A stretch of 64,000 bases of DNA from Deltaproteobacteria bacterium (GCA_025363655.1 JANYDK010000081.1:119558-183557), one strand, 5' to 3'; counted from the stretch's first letter, positions 16,586 to 25,831 are shown. Notes: generated by a model from the letters alone, not told the origin. Numbers and translations are program-made.

Positions 16586-18537
16586 TCGGCCGACGCACGC
16601 AGGCCGCGAGGCGTCGCGCGAAGCTTGCCGCGACGACGGTCGCGATCACCACGATCTTGCTGGGGCTCGCCGGAACTGCGCGCGCGACGTCACTCTCGGC
16701 CGAGCGCGCCGACGACGACGTGAAGGCTCTCCGCGACGACGGCCGCGACGGCTTCTGCAGTGCCCCGCCCGAGCGCCTGAGCGAGCACGCGGCCGAGCTC
16801 TGCCCGATGGCGAAGGAAGTCGCCGGCTGCGAAGCGCTGGTTGCGCGATGCAAAGGCGAGGTCGCCGAGAAGCCGAAGGCGCCCGACGTGAGCTTCCTCG
16901 AGAAGCTCGGTCCCATCGCGCAGGTCCTGATGTGGGTCCTCATCGCGGTGATGATCGTCGGCATCGGCTACCCGCTCTTGCTGGCCATTCTCAAGGCTCG
17001 TCGCGATCAAGCCGTCGCCGACCCGGAGCCCGACGCGCCGCGGCCTTCCCGCGCGCCGCCGCCCGAAGAGCTGCCGGACGAGACCGAGGCCGAGGTGCTG
17101 ATGCTTCGCGCCGAAGAGCATCGACGACGCGGCGATCACGCGAGGGCCATTTTTGCGTATCTCCACGCCTCACTGCGCGCGCTCGATCGACGCGAGCAGA
17201 TCCGAATCGCCCCCTTCCGCACGCACGGCGAATACGTCCGCGCCTGTCGCGATCAAGCGGCGCGCGCCGAGCTCCGAGCCATCGTCCGCGAGGTCGAAGA
17301 GGTGCGCTTCGGCGGGGCCACGGCCACGGACGAGACCAGCAGTCGAGTCGCCTCGCGCGCGGCGCTGCTCGTGCGTGGTCTCCCCCTCACGGTGATGACG
17401 GTGACGATGCTCCTCGCGCTCGTCCTCGGCCTGGTCGGCTGCGGCAGCTCGGGGCCGAAATTGCAGCGCGCGAACGATCCGGCCGGCGACGATCTCTTCC
17501 TCGAGCTCCTCCCCAAGCAGGGCGTGAAGCTCTCGAAGGAGCGCGGCGCGCTCTCCTCGCTCCCTCTCCCCAAGGCTGGCGAAAAAGAGCCAGCCTTGAT
17601 CGTCGATCTCGCGCGCGTGCCGCTCGACGACGATTCGCGCGATCACCTGTTGAAGTGGGTGAAAGCGGGTGGCGTGCTCGTCATCGCCGCCCATGGCCCA
17701 TGGAAGGCGCTCGGTTACGAGCTCGGCTCTGGCGACACGAGTGAGCTGACGGTACCGCCGCTCGATCTCGGCACCGTCGACATCAACGACGACGAGGTCT
17801 GGGTCGACGAATCGCCCAACCTCGAAGAGCTCCACGGCGGCTTGGCGACGCCGAGGTCGCTCGTATGGGAGGACGCGACACCGCTCGCGCGCGTCGGCAA
17901 AGAGCCCTATGCGATGATGAAACTGCTCGGAAAAGGGAGGGTGATCGTCCTCGCCGACGATCAGCTCTTCACCAACCTCGGCCTCGCGCGTCACGGCAAC
18001 GCGGGCGCCCTCGTGGCCCTCCTCTCGCACATGCATCGCCACGAGGCGCGAATCGCGCGCCCCGAAGACGGCACCTCGCCCCCGACGAGCCCGTTCTCGT
18101 CGCTGATGCGCGCGGGAATGGGGCTCGGCCTCTGGCACGCGCTCGCGGCGGTGTTCATTCTCTTCATCGCGGTCGGAACCCGCGCGGCGCGGCCGACACC
18201 GACCCCACCGCCACAACGGCGCGCCTTCACCGAGCACGTCGAGGCGACGGGCGCCCTCTACGCGCGCACGAAGATGGCCCCGCATGCGCTCGCCGCCTAC
18301 ACGCGTTGGGTCGACGAACGCCTGCGCGCACAGATGCCCCGAGGCGGCGTCGATCTCGCAGCATGGGTCGCGCATCGGGCCAAGGAAGACGAGGCGTCGG
18401 TGCGCGCCACCTTCGCCCGCGCACAGAGCGCGCAATCGGACGAGAAGCCTCGGGGCGACGAGCTGATCGTGCTGAAAAAGCTGGGGAATCTCTACGCTGC
18501 GGCCACCGCCGACGGCAACGTCCGTCGTCGATCCTGA
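16582..18537 (+). CDS. DUF4129-DUF4350 fusion membrane protein
   Basis: A 651-residue protein starting at a GTG that overlaps the previous stop (GTGA). Residues 1-36 look like a signal peptide; a small Cys-containing extracytoplasmic region (to ~105) is followed by a helix at 111-138, a cytoplasmic DUF4129-like region (about 165-265, LRAEEHRRRGDHARAIFAY), another helix at 268-287, a DUF4350-like extracytoplasmic domain (about 295-490, VLVIAAHGPW, GRVIVLADDQLFTN) and a last helix near 510-530. DUF4129 and DUF4350 proteins are usually separate neighbours. The join carries MTVTMLLALVLGLVGC, itself like a lipoprotein signal, at Met272 (17395). Confidence 0.82.
   Translation: MIGRRTQAARRRAKLAATTVAITTILLGLAGTARATSLSAERADDDVKALRDDGRDGFCSAPPERLSEHAAELCPMAKEVAGCEALVARCKGEVAEKPKAPDVSFLEKLGPIAQVLMWVLIAVMIVGIGYPLLLAILKARRDQAVADPEPDAPRPSRAPPPEELPDETEAEVLMLRAEEHRRRGDHARAIFAYLHASLRALDRREQIRIAPFRTHGEYVRACRDQAARAELRAIVREVEEVRFGGATATDETSSRVASRAALLVRGLPLTVMTVTMLLALVLGLVGCGSSGPKLQRANDPAGDDLFLELLPKQGVKLSKERGALSSLPLPKAGEKEPALIVDLARVPLDDDSRDHLLKWVKAGGVLVIAAHGPWKALGYELGSGDTSELTVPPLDLGTVDINDDEVWVDESPNLEELHGGLATPRSLVWEDATPLARVGKEPYAMMKLLGKGRVIVLADDQLFTNLGLARHGNAGALVALLSHMHRHEARIARPEDGTSPPTSPFSSLMRAGMGLGLWHALAAVFILFIAVGTRAARPTPTPPPQRRAFTEHVEATGALYARTKMAPHALAAYTRWVDERLRAQMPRGGVDLAAWVAHRAKEDEASVRATFARAQSAQSDEKPRGDELIVLKKLGNLYAAATADGNVRRRS
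17571..17598. other. perfect 10-bp hairpin inside the fusion gene
   Basis: CAAGGCTGGC and GCCAGCCTTG pair perfectly around an 8-base A-rich loop (GAAAAAGA). It lies in coding sequence about 175 bases after the internal Met272 and encodes PKAGEKEPAL. No T-run follows. Confidence 0.6.
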
Positions 18538-18613
18538 CTCCTGCCATTCCTGACATCCCTGACAATCACCACTTCCGAACCTTCTTGCCACTCTCTGCAC
18601 CATCGGAGCGACC

Positions 18614-19573
18614 TTGGACGCGAATCGTTTCACCGAGACCTTCACCAACCTCCGAAGCCAAATGGCGCGCGTCGTCGTCGGCCAGGAAGAGCTGCTCGAC
18701 GGCGTCCTCGGCGCGGTCCTCGCGCGGGGTCACGTCCTCGTCGAAGGCGCGCCCGGCCTCGGCAAGACGTTGGTCGCCCGCGCGCTCGCCGCCGCGCTCG
18801 GGTGCACCTTCAAGCGCATCCAGTTCACGCCCGATCTGATGCCGAGCGACGTCACCGGCTCGTCGATCCTCGATCGGCATACGAGCGGCTTCACCTTCGT
18901 TCCGGGCCCCATCTTCACGCAGCTCCTCCTCGCCGACGAGATCAACCGCGCGCCGGCGAAGACGCAGTCGTCGCTCCTCGAGGCGATGCAAGATCGGCAA
19001 GTCACCGTCGACGGGGTCTCGCGACAGCTCCCCGCGCCCTTCGCGGTCATCGCCACGCAGAACCCGGTCGAGTCGCAGGGCACCTATCCGCTCCCCGAGG
19101 CGCAGCTCGATCGCTTCCTCGTCAAGCTGACGGTCGCCGACCCGCCTGCCGACGTCGAGCGCACCATCGTCCGAAATCACGCGCAGGGCTTCGATCCGGC
19201 CGATTTGTCGACGCTGACGGCGGTGACGACGCCGGAAGACGTGGTCGAGATGCAAAGGCACGCGCAGACCATCCGCGTCGACGACGCGATCATCGGCTAC
19301 ATCGTCGAGCTGGTGCGCAAGACGCGTGACGATCGCACGATCGAGCTCGGCGCCTCCCCGCGCGCGTCGATCGCGCTGATGAAGACCGCGCAGGTGATCG
19401 CCGCCAGCGAAGGGCGCGCCTTCGTCACCCCCGACGACGTCAAGCCGATGGTGAAGCCCGTCCTGCGTCATCGCGTGATGCTCCACCCCGACGCGCAGCT
19501 GCAAGGCATCACGCCCGACGCGCGCATCGACGAGATCCTCCGCGCCACCCCAGTCCCGCGCGTCACCGGCTGA
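18614..19573 (+). CDS. MoxR-family AAA+ ATPase
   Basis: A 319-residue ATPase with Walker A GAPGLGKT (45-52), Walker B LLADEINRA (about 112-120), sensor 1 in VIATQNPVESQGTYPLPEAQLDRF split over two short motifs, and an ASPRAS sensor 2 region. MoxR ATPases act as chaperones that assemble or remodel protein complexes, normally with the adjacent DUF58 and membrane proteins. The start is TTG at 18614 with GGAG five bases before it; no in-frame ATG fits the conserved N-terminus. It follows the fusion gene by 76 bases. Confidence 0.95.
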   Translation: MDANRFTETFTNLRSQMARVVVGQEELLDGVLGAVLARGHVLVEGAPGLGKTLVARALAAALGCTFKRIQFTPDLMPSDVTGSSILDRHTSGFTFVPGPIFTQLLLADEINRAPAKTQSSLLEAMQDRQVTVDGVSRQLPAPFAVIATQNPVESQGTYPLPEAQLDRFLVKLTVADPPADVERTIVRNHAQGFDPADLSTLTAVTTPEDVVEMQRHAQTIRVDDAIIGYIVELVRKTRDDRTIELGASPRASIALMKTAQVIAASEGRAFVTPDDVKPMVKPVLRHRVMLHPDAQLQGITPDARIDEILRATPVPRVTG

Positions 19574-19584
19574 GCTCACTCCCG

Positions 19585-20895
19585 ATGAGGCTCGTTCCCA
19601 CTCCTCGCTTGGCCGCGTTCGCCGGCGTCGCTGCGCTCGTCGGCGTCGTCGCCGGGCTCGTGCCGGCCGCGCGCGCACCTCTCATCGTGCTCGACTTGGC
19701 GATGGTGATGGCGGCGCTGGTCGACATCGTCTTTCTTTTGGGCCCCCCGCCCGAGCTCGAAAGGAGTGTCGCCGACATCTTCAGCGTCGGACGCGCGAAC
19801 CCCGTCACCCTCGGCGTGAAGAGCCGCTTTTCCAGGGCGATGAAGGGCTTCGTGGTCGACGACCCGGTCGAGGCGGCGACGCGCGAGGGCTTGCCGGCGA
19901 ACCTCGCCTTGCCCGCCCACGGCGCGGCGACCATTCGCTACGAGGTGACCCCGACGAGGCGCGGCGCGCGTGACTTCGACGCGGTGACGACGCGCTTCTT
20001 CGGACCGCTCGGCCTCATGGCGAGACAAGATCGCAAGAGCCTCCCCGCGCGCGTCGATGTCTATCCCGACGTCCACGCGGCGCGCCTCCTCGAGCTCCTT
20101 CGTCGTCAAGGTCGGGGCGATGCGCGGCTCGGCTCGATGCGCGTGCGCGGCGGCGACACCGAGTTCGAGCGCCTTCGTCCGTATGCCCGCGGCGACGAGG
20201 TGCGGCACGTCGACTGGCGCGCCACCGCTCGTCGCGACGACTTCACCGTGCGACAATTCCAGGCTGAATCGAACCAGAACGTGGTCTTCGCGCTCGACGT
20301 CGGTCGCGGAATGCGTGGAGAATCTGAAGGTCTCACCAGCGTCGATCACGCGCTCAACGCCGCGCTCCTCGCCGCCGACGTGGCGCTCCGTGGCGGCGAC
20401 AAGGCCGGCTTCCTCGCTTTCGACGACGCACCTCGCGCCTATCTTCCGCCGACCGGTGGACGCTCGGGGGGACGCAAGCTGACGCGTGCCGTCCACGACC
20501 TCGACGCCGGGGTCGCTGCGACGGATTACCGCGCGGCGATGGCCTTCCTCCAAGCGCAGGTGCGCTCACGCTCGCTGGTGATCGTCTTCACCCATCTCCT
20601 CGAGCCTCGGTCGGCGAGCGATCTCACCTCTGCCTTGCGCGCGCTCCGTCCGCGGCACGTCGCGCTCTGCGTGCTCATGCGCGATCCCGAGCTCGAAGCG
20701 CTCGTCGCCGGCCGCGTCGAGAACGAGACCGATCTCTACGTCCGCGCCGCCGCCGCCGAGTCGCTCGCCGCGCGCGACGCGCTCCTCCGCAATCTCCGCC
20801 AGAGCGGCATCCTCGTCCTCGACGCCAACCCTTGGGAAGTGACGCCGAACCTGGTGCAGCGCTACCTCGAGATCAAAGCGCGTCGTCTGATTTAG
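19585..20895 (+). CDS. DUF58 (YeaD-like) von Willebrand-fold protein
   Basis: A 436-residue protein with two N-terminal membrane helices (about 8-50), a beta-rich region, then the DUF58 core near 190-225 (DTEFERLRPYARGDEVRHVDW split here as DTEFERLRPY and GDEVRHVDW) and a von Willebrand A-like domain to about 370 with FALDVGRGM in place of DxSxS. It is always found with MoxR genes and is the presumed client or partner of the ATPase. It starts 11 bases after the MoxR stop and is the last gene of the operon. Confidence 0.93.
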   Translation: MRLVPTPRLAAFAGVAALVGVVAGLVPAARAPLIVLDLAMVMAALVDIVFLLGPPPELERSVADIFSVGRANPVTLGVKSRFSRAMKGFVVDDPVEAATREGLPANLALPAHGAATIRYEVTPTRRGARDFDAVTTRFFGPLGLMARQDRKSLPARVDVYPDVHAARLLELLRRQGRGDARLGSMRVRGGDTEFERLRPYARGDEVRHVDWRATARRDDFTVRQFQAESNQNVVFALDVGRGMRGESEGLTSVDHALNAALLAADVALRGGDKAGFLAFDDAPRAYLPPTGGRSGGRKLTRAVHDLDAGVAATDYRAAMAFLQAQVRSRSLVIVFTHLLEPRSASDLTSALRALRPRHVALCVLMRDPELEALVAGRVENETDLYVRAAAAESLAARDALLRNLRQSGILVLDANPWEVTPNLVQRYLEIKARRLI

Positions 20896-20931
20896 CAGTC
20901 GCACTCGCTTTTCAATTCGCGCCGAGAGCAT

Positions 20932-20949
20932 CCCCAGTCGTCGCTGGGG
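20932..20949. terminator. hairpin between convergent genes
   Basis: CCCCAG and CTGGGG form a 6-bp GC stem with a TCGTCG loop, exactly between the stop of the DUF58 gene and the stop of the convergent membrane-protein gene. It could serve both; neither side has a long T-run. Confidence 0.4.
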
Positions 20950-20955
20950 GCCCCT

Positions 20956-21831
20956 TCATGAGCCGTACGGCGGGCCGTATCCGCCGCCCGGCTTGCCGCC
21001 GTAGGGCGGAGGCGGGGGTGCGCCGTAGCCTCCATAGGGGGGCGATGGGTTTCCATAACCTGCTGATGCACCGTAGGGCTGGGTGGCAGCGTAGGCTGCG
21101 GGGCTCGTGCTCTGTGGCTGTCCGCGTCCGCTGATGCGGAGGTAGATGATGGTCATGCCGAGGCCCACCGTCGGAATCGCCGCGAGGATGCCGACGAGAC
21201 AAGCGAGCGCGCCGAGGATGATGACGAAGAAGGCGAGGAACCCGAAGCCGAAGATCGAGCCCTTTTGCCCTTTCGTCGCCTCCCAGCTCGCCTTCATCGC
21301 GTCGACGGCGCCGAGGTTCTGATCGACGATGAAGAAGTGGGTGAGCGAGAGCCCGAGCCCGAAGATGATTCCGGGGATGATGAGCATCACCATGCCGAAG
21401 CTGATGATGATGCTCATCAAGAGGTTGGCGCCGAGCATGGTGAGGAACTGCCCACCACCGGTGAAGAGATCGCCGATCTCGGGTCGGCCGCCGCGCGCGG
21501 TCGTGAGATAAATCTTCGTCATTCCGACTTGGAAGAACGAGGCGATGAGCTGACCGATGAGCGCCGCGCCGCCGAGGATTCCCCAGTAGGCGGGATCGTT
21601 CTCGGTGATGATGCCCGTCGTCTTGAGGATGTTCGGCACCTGTTGCGGGATGCCTGCGAACATCTGCGACATGATGCCGGCACCGACGAACGTGCCCCAG
21701 TGCTGCTTGAAGAGCGACCAGCCGAGGCCCATGACCTCGCCGACGCTCCAAGGCTGCGGTCCGGTGCTGCCGCCGATTCCAGGCGCGGGAGGAGGGGCGG
21801 CGCCAGGAGCGGCGTACGGGTTGTAGCTCAT
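20956..21831 (-). CDS. multi-pass membrane protein with Pro/Gly/Tyr-rich ends
   Basis: A 291-residue protein; ATG at 21831 is chosen over the adjacent GTG at 21834 because AGGACGAGG lies just upstream. The N-terminus (1-25) and C-terminus (about 228-291) are rich in Pro, Gly, Ala and Tyr with repeated YGG and PPPPYGG. The middle has four to six hydrophobic segments, including LLMSIIISFGMVMLIIPGII and FLAFFVIILGALACLVGI, the general form of DUF975-like integral membrane proteins. No function is recognised. The stop of the precorrin-2 dehydrogenase is ten bases upstream, so it may share the LysR-siroheme transcript. Confidence 0.75.
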   Translation of the reverse strand: MSYNPYAAPGAAPPPAPGIGGSTGPQPWSVGEVMGLGWSLFKQHWGTFVGAGIMSQMFAGIPQQVPNILKTTGIITENDPAYWGILGGAALIGQLIASFFQVGMTKIYLTTARGGRPEIGDLFTGGGQFLTMLGANLLMSIIISFGMVMLIIPGIIFGLGLSLTHFFIVDQNLGAVDAMKASWEATKGQKGSIFGFGFLAFFVIILGALACLVGILAAIPTVGLGMTIIYLRISGRGQPQSTSPAAYAATQPYGASAGYGNPSPPYGGYGAPPPPPYGGKPGGGYGPPYGS

Positions 21832-21840
21832 CACCTCGTC

Positions 21841-22401
21841 CTAGCCGAGCTTGGCCGCGATCGCACGCACCAGCTCGCCGAAGCGGGAGGCCATCGGCGT
21901 CCCGTCGGCGCGCCATCGAGCGCGGAGGGCGCGCGCTTCGGCGATCCAACGCTCTTCTGGGAGCACGCTCTCCAGAATTTCACGGAGCAGCCGGCTGAGG
22001 GCAGGCGCCTCACCGGCGCTGGAGATGGCGATCGTGAACGGCGGACGCCGGAGCAGCGACGCGAAATAGGCTGAAGAAGCCGATGGATCGTCGACAGCAT
22101 TGACGAAGACGCGACGCGACTCGGCGGCGGCGGCGACGCGCATGTTGACGTCGTGATCGTCGGTGGCGGCGATCACCAGCCAGACCTCGTCGAGATCGCC
22201 CTCGACGAACGCGCGCGTGCACAGCTCGATCGCGCCGCTGTCGGCCAAGGCGACGACCTTCGACGAGGCCAAGAGCGCGACGACCCGCACGACGGCCGAG
22301 ACGTCGAGGAGCTCGGCAATTTTTCGCTCGGCGACGACGCCCCCACCGACGACGAGGACGAGGCGCCCTTCGAGCGCGAGGAAGAGCGGAAAGAGTCTCA
22401 C
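21841..22401 (-). CDS. precorrin-2 dehydrogenase / sirohydrochlorin ferrochelatase-like (Met8 type)
   Basis: A 186-residue protein with an N-terminal NAD-binding site VLVVGGGVVAERK and the SAGEAPALSRLLREILE segment typical of the siroheme synthase N-terminal domain (CysG-N/Met8/SirC). It oxidises precorrin-2 to sirohydrochlorin; whether it also inserts iron is not clear from sequence. The start is the GTG at 22401, overlapping the LysR stop (GTGA), although the frame stays open much further upstream. With the methyltransferase at 13008-13799 it completes the path to siroheme for the sulfite reductase. Confidence 0.9.
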   Translation of the reverse strand: MRLFPLFLALEGRLVLVVGGGVVAERKIAELLDVSAVVRVVALLASSKVVALADSGAIELCTRAFVEGDLDEVWLVIAATDDHDVNMRVAAAAESRRVFVNAVDDPSASSAYFASLLRRPPFTIAISSAGEAPALSRLLREILESVLPEERWIAEARALRARWRADGTPMASRFGELVRAIAAKLG

Positions 22402-23294
22402 GTGAGTGGCGCGCGCGAGAGCGACGCCGCGAGCGCTTCGTAGATCGGTCGGCGCGGATCTTCGCGGCGAAAAATGAGGCGGAAATAGTCGTGCAACGGC
22501 GTCACCTTGGGGAAGAGACGTTGCAGACGACGCGCCTTGAGGTCGGGCTTCACCAAGTAGTTGGGAAGCACCGCCACGCCTTCGCCCGCGACCACCAGAT
22601 CGCGAATCGCGCCGATGGTGCCGATGCGGACCACGCGCGAGAACTGCATTCGGTCGGCTCCTTCGGCGGCATCGCGGAAGTAGCGGAAGAGGGGGTAGTC
22701 GACGTCTGCGTCGATGAGCCGATGGTTGCCCGCGTCTTCGTAGCGCCGAAGCGGCGTCTTCTGCACCAGCTTCGGCGCGGCGACGAAGACGTAGTGCTCG
22801 GGATGGATGGCGATGGCATCGAGCGCTGCGTCCCCGAGGCGCGACGAGCTGATCGCGCAATCGATTTCGAGCGTACGCACGCGGAGCAAGAGATCGGGGC
22901 CAGAGCCGAAATAAAGGTGAACGGTCACCGCCGGGTGCTCGCTCGCGAGGGGACGGAGCTGGGGCGTCAGCCAGCTGATGCCGAGCTCGTGACGGGTGCC
23001 CATCGTCAGCTCGACCGGCGTCGGACCGACCTCACCGCGGGCGGCGCGAAGACAGCCATTGGCCGCGTCGAGGCAGGCGCGAGCATAAGGAACCAGCGCG
23101 AGACCGGCCGAGGTCAGCCGCACGCTGCGCGTCGTCCGCTCGAAGAGTCGTACCCCGAGCTCTTCTTCGAGCTGCCGAATGCGATGTCCCAGCGCCGCCG
23201 GCGTGAGCGCGACGGCCTTCGCCGCAGCGCGAAACCGGAGGAGCCGTGCCGCGGCGTCGAAGCAGCGGAGGCTCTCGATCGAGGGGAGTGTCAT
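22398..23294 (-). CDS. LysR-family transcriptional regulator
   Basis: A 298-residue protein. The winged helix-turn-helix lies at 1-60 (LPSIESLRCFDAAARLLRF, then ALGHRIRQLEEELGVRLFERTTR) and the two-lobed effector domain at about 90-290. The N-terminal sequence resembles GcvA-type members. It is divergent from the FHA gene 36 bases away and translationally coupled to the siroheme dehydrogenase downstream, so control of siroheme or sulfur metabolism is plausible. The inducer is unknown. The open frame continues upstream of 23294 without support. Confidence 0.9.
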   Translation of the reverse strand: MTLPSIESLRCFDAAARLLRFRAAAKAVALTPAALGHRIRQLEEELGVRLFERTTRSVRLTSAGLALVPYARACLDAANGCLRAARGEVGPTPVELTMGTRHELGISWLTPQLRPLASEHPAVTVHLYFGSGPDLLLRVRTLEIDCAISSSRLGDAALDAIAIHPEHYVFVAAPKLVQKTPLRRYEDAGNHRLIDADVDYPLFRYFRDAAEGADRMQFSRVVRIGTIGAIRDLVVAGEGVAVLPNYLVKPDLKARRLQRLFPKVTPLHDYFRLIFRREDPRRPIYEALAASLSRAPLT

Positions 23295-23330
23295 CGTGAA
23301 TTCTGATGATACGATCGGTCCCTCGTCCGT

Positions 23331-24518
23331 ATGACCCTCTCCACGCGTATCCGCGACTTTTTCTCCCCTGAGGCGGTCAAGCGCGCTCAGACGCTGGAGG
23401 CGAGGAGCGACCTGGAAGGGGCGTGTGCGTGTTGGATGCAGGCGGGGAGGTACTCCGACGCCGTGCGCGTGATGTTGATGCGCGCGCAGGCCGAGCTCGA
23501 CCCGCACCGTCGCGCGCTCTTCCTCACGCAAGCGACTTCCCTCGCGCCTCCGGGCGATCCTGCGCGCGTCTCGGCGTGGCGAGCACGCGCCACCTTCATC
23601 CTCGATCGCGCCGAGGCCGGAGGTCTCGATCCGGCAATTCGGAGGCGTGAGCTGCTCGAAACCGGTCGCGCGTTGCGTGAGCTCGGAGAGGCCGAGCTGG
23701 CTGCCCGCGCGCTGCGCCTCGCCGGCGATCTGGAGGGCGAAATCTCGGCGCTCGCCGAAGCAGGCGCGCTCGGTGCCCTCGAAGACGCCGTCAGTCGTCA
23801 GCGCAAGGTCGAAGAATCGCGCATGCGACGCGCGACGCGCTTCGAGCAGGTACGCGATCAAATCGCCCTCGGAAGACGACGCGACGCGCTCGCCCTTCTG
23901 CGCGGAGCGCTCGACGAAGAAGACGCCGAAGACCTCCGCGCGCTCCTCCAAGGCATGATGGCGCGAAGGCCCAACCTGCCGGGACACCTCTACGTCGACG
24001 GCCGCATCGTCGAGGTGGTGTGCGGCAATCCGGTGCGCCTCGGTCGCAGCGAAGGCGAGCTCAAGGTCCCCTCACCGGTCGTCTCGCGCAAACACCTCGA
24101 GCTCTTCCGGCCCGACAGCGGCGGTCCGTGGGTGCGCGATTTGGGCGGAAAAAATGGCACCACCATGCGTGGCGCGCGGGTCGACGCGATGGCCGTCGGC
24201 AGCGGGCTCGATCTTCTGATCGGCAACGCGCTCCCACTCAAGGTGCGACCGACCGAGCGCGGTGGCCTCGTCATCGAGCTCCCCGGACGCGTCTGTTGGT
24301 TGCCACTCGGCGCCGTCGACCTCGGCCAAGGGCGCGCCTCGCTCGAGAGCTCGACCGACGGCTGGCTCGAGCTCACCATCGCGCGCGGGAGCAACGTCAT
24401 CCTCGGCGATCTCCGCGTCGAGGGCGCCATCCAGCTCCTCGAAGGCGACGAAATCTTCGACGGCCACGGCGGCAAGCTGCTCCTCCGCGTGGTGGCGCCG
24501 CCGCAAGAGCGCAGCTAG
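23331..24518 (+). CDS. FHA-domain protein with helical N-terminus
   Basis: A 395-residue protein. Residues 1-205 are helical and Ala/Arg/Leu-rich, like irregular TPR repeats. An FHA domain lies at about 220-300 with RLGRSEGELKVPSPVVSRKH and GGKNGTTMRG, which hold the phosphothreonine-binding Arg, Ser and Asn; the last ~90 residues resemble a second beta-sandwich with weaker FHA-like features. FHA domains bind phosphothreonine, and the next gene (14 bases on) is a Ser/Thr kinase, so the pair probably work together. No signal peptide. No clear Shine-Dalgarno at 23331. Confidence 0.88.
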   Translation: MTLSTRIRDFFSPEAVKRAQTLEARSDLEGACACWMQAGRYSDAVRVMLMRAQAELDPHRRALFLTQATSLAPPGDPARVSAWRARATFILDRAEAGGLDPAIRRRELLETGRALRELGEAELAARALRLAGDLEGEISALAEAGALGALEDAVSRQRKVEESRMRRATRFEQVRDQIALGRRRDALALLRGALDEEDAEDLRALLQGMMARRPNLPGHLYVDGRIVEVVCGNPVRLGRSEGELKVPSPVVSRKHLELFRPDSGGPWVRDLGGKNGTTMRGARVDAMAVGSGLDLLIGNALPLKVRPTERGGLVIELPGRVCWLPLGAVDLGQGRASLESSTDGWLELTIARGSNVILGDLRVEGAIQLLEGDEIFDGHGGKLLLRVVAPPQERS

Positions 24519-24532
24519 GTCACGGCGCGAAA

Positions 24533-25831
24533 ATGGGCGTCTGGCAGCGGCTCCGCGGTCTCTTCGGCGAAGAGACGAAAGCGCTCCCGACGAAGCCGGA
24601 AGAAGTTGCACCCGAAGAGCAGAAAGTCGAAGAGCTCCGTCCGCCCTCTGCGCCCGAGCTCATCGGCGCAGCGTTGATCGCGCGCGACTTCGCGGCCGCG
24701 TCGAAGGTGCTCGGCGGCGCCCGCGAGACCGAGGGCGAGGCCGCGGTGCTCGAAGCGACCTTCGCCGTGCTCGGACCGAAGGCGAGCGACGCAGAGGCAG
24801 CACCCGTAGCTGCACCCGACGACGCGCGGGAACGGTTCCTCGTCACGCTCGCAGAAGTGCTCGTCGCCCGTGGAGAACGCCCGCGCGCCGCCGACGTGCT
24901 CTCACGCGCAACGTCCCCTGCGGCCTTGGTGCTCCGCGCCGATCTCCTCGTCGAGGGCATCGCTGGCTCTCCCTCGCGCGACGATCTCGATCGCGCGCTC
25001 GCCGTCCTCTCGCGAGCCCTCGTCCTCGACATCGACGCGCCCGGCGCGCGCGAACGATGGGAACGCCTGCGCGTGCGCCTCGGCCACGGAGTCGTGAGCT
25101 CGGGGCCGAGCGTCGGCGCCACCTTGGTCGCCGCAGCTCCATCACTTCCTTATGTATTGCTCCGCGAGGTCGCACGAGGAGGCGCTGGCGTCGTCTACCA
25201 AGCCCACGAAGAGATCATCCCTGGTCGTCCGCGTCTCCTCGCGCTCAAGCTCCTCCACGACGATCAACCTCGCATGCGGGCGCAGCTCGGGCACGAGGCG
25301 CGGGTGGCGGCGACGCTCCGTGGCACCGGCGTCGTCCGCATCGTCGACCTCGATGCCGAAGCCGGATGGCTGGCGATGGGATGGGCCGAAGGTGGCAGTC
25401 TGCGCGCGCGACTCCGCGAAGGGCGCCCCGGCGACCTTCTGCTCGAGGCGCCGATGACGTGGCTGCACGCGTTCGTCGCCACGCTCGCCGACGTCCACGC
25501 CGCCGGTTGGGTGCACGGCGACGTCAAGCCGGCGAACCTTCTCTTCGACGCCGACGATGCGCCGCTCGTCTCCGATTTCGGCCTCGCGCGTCGCTTCGGC
25601 GAACCGATGACCTCGGGCAGTCCGGGCTACATCTCTCCCGAACGGGCGGCCGGCGCGCCCTGCGATCCACGCGACGACGTCTTCGGCCTCGGGCGCGCGC
25701 TCGAAGATCTACTGGCGAAGAACGAGGGCCTCGTCGGAGCAGACGAAGTACGGCGCCTCGCACGACTCTGCGTCGCGCCGGCGCCCGTGAGGCCCGCCGA
25801 CGCACGCAAAGTTCTAGAACAGCTCGAGTAG
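24533..25831 (+). CDS. Ser/Thr protein kinase with altered HRD motif
   Basis: A 432-residue cytoplasmic protein. The first ~200 residues are helical and acidic; the kinase domain is at about 205-425. Visible are the Gly-rich loop VARGGAGVVYQ, the ATP-anchoring Lys in LALKLL, the catalytic loop HGDVKPANLL (328-337) and DFG at 348-350, then GSPGYISPE. The Arg of the usual HRD is Gly, as in kinases that do not need activation-loop phosphorylation. It has no membrane segment. It follows the FHA gene by 14 bases, suggesting a kinase/phosphopeptide-reader pair. Confidence 0.9.
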   Translation: MGVWQRLRGLFGEETKALPTKPEEVAPEEQKVEELRPPSAPELIGAALIARDFAAASKVLGGARETEGEAAVLEATFAVLGPKASDAEAAPVAAPDDARERFLVTLAEVLVARGERPRAADVLSRATSPAALVLRADLLVEGIAGSPSRDDLDRALAVLSRALVLDIDAPGARERWERLRVRLGHGVVSSGPSVGATLVAAAPSLPYVLLREVARGGAGVVYQAHEEIIPGRPRLLALKLLHDDQPRMRAQLGHEARVAATLRGTGVVRIVDLDAEAGWLAMGWAEGGSLRARLREGRPGDLLLEAPMTWLHAFVATLADVHAAGWVHGDVKPANLLFDADDAPLVSDFGLARRFGEPMTSGSPGYISPERAAGAPCDPRDDVFGLGRALEDLLAKNEGLVGADEVRRLARLCVAPAPVRPADARKVLEQLE

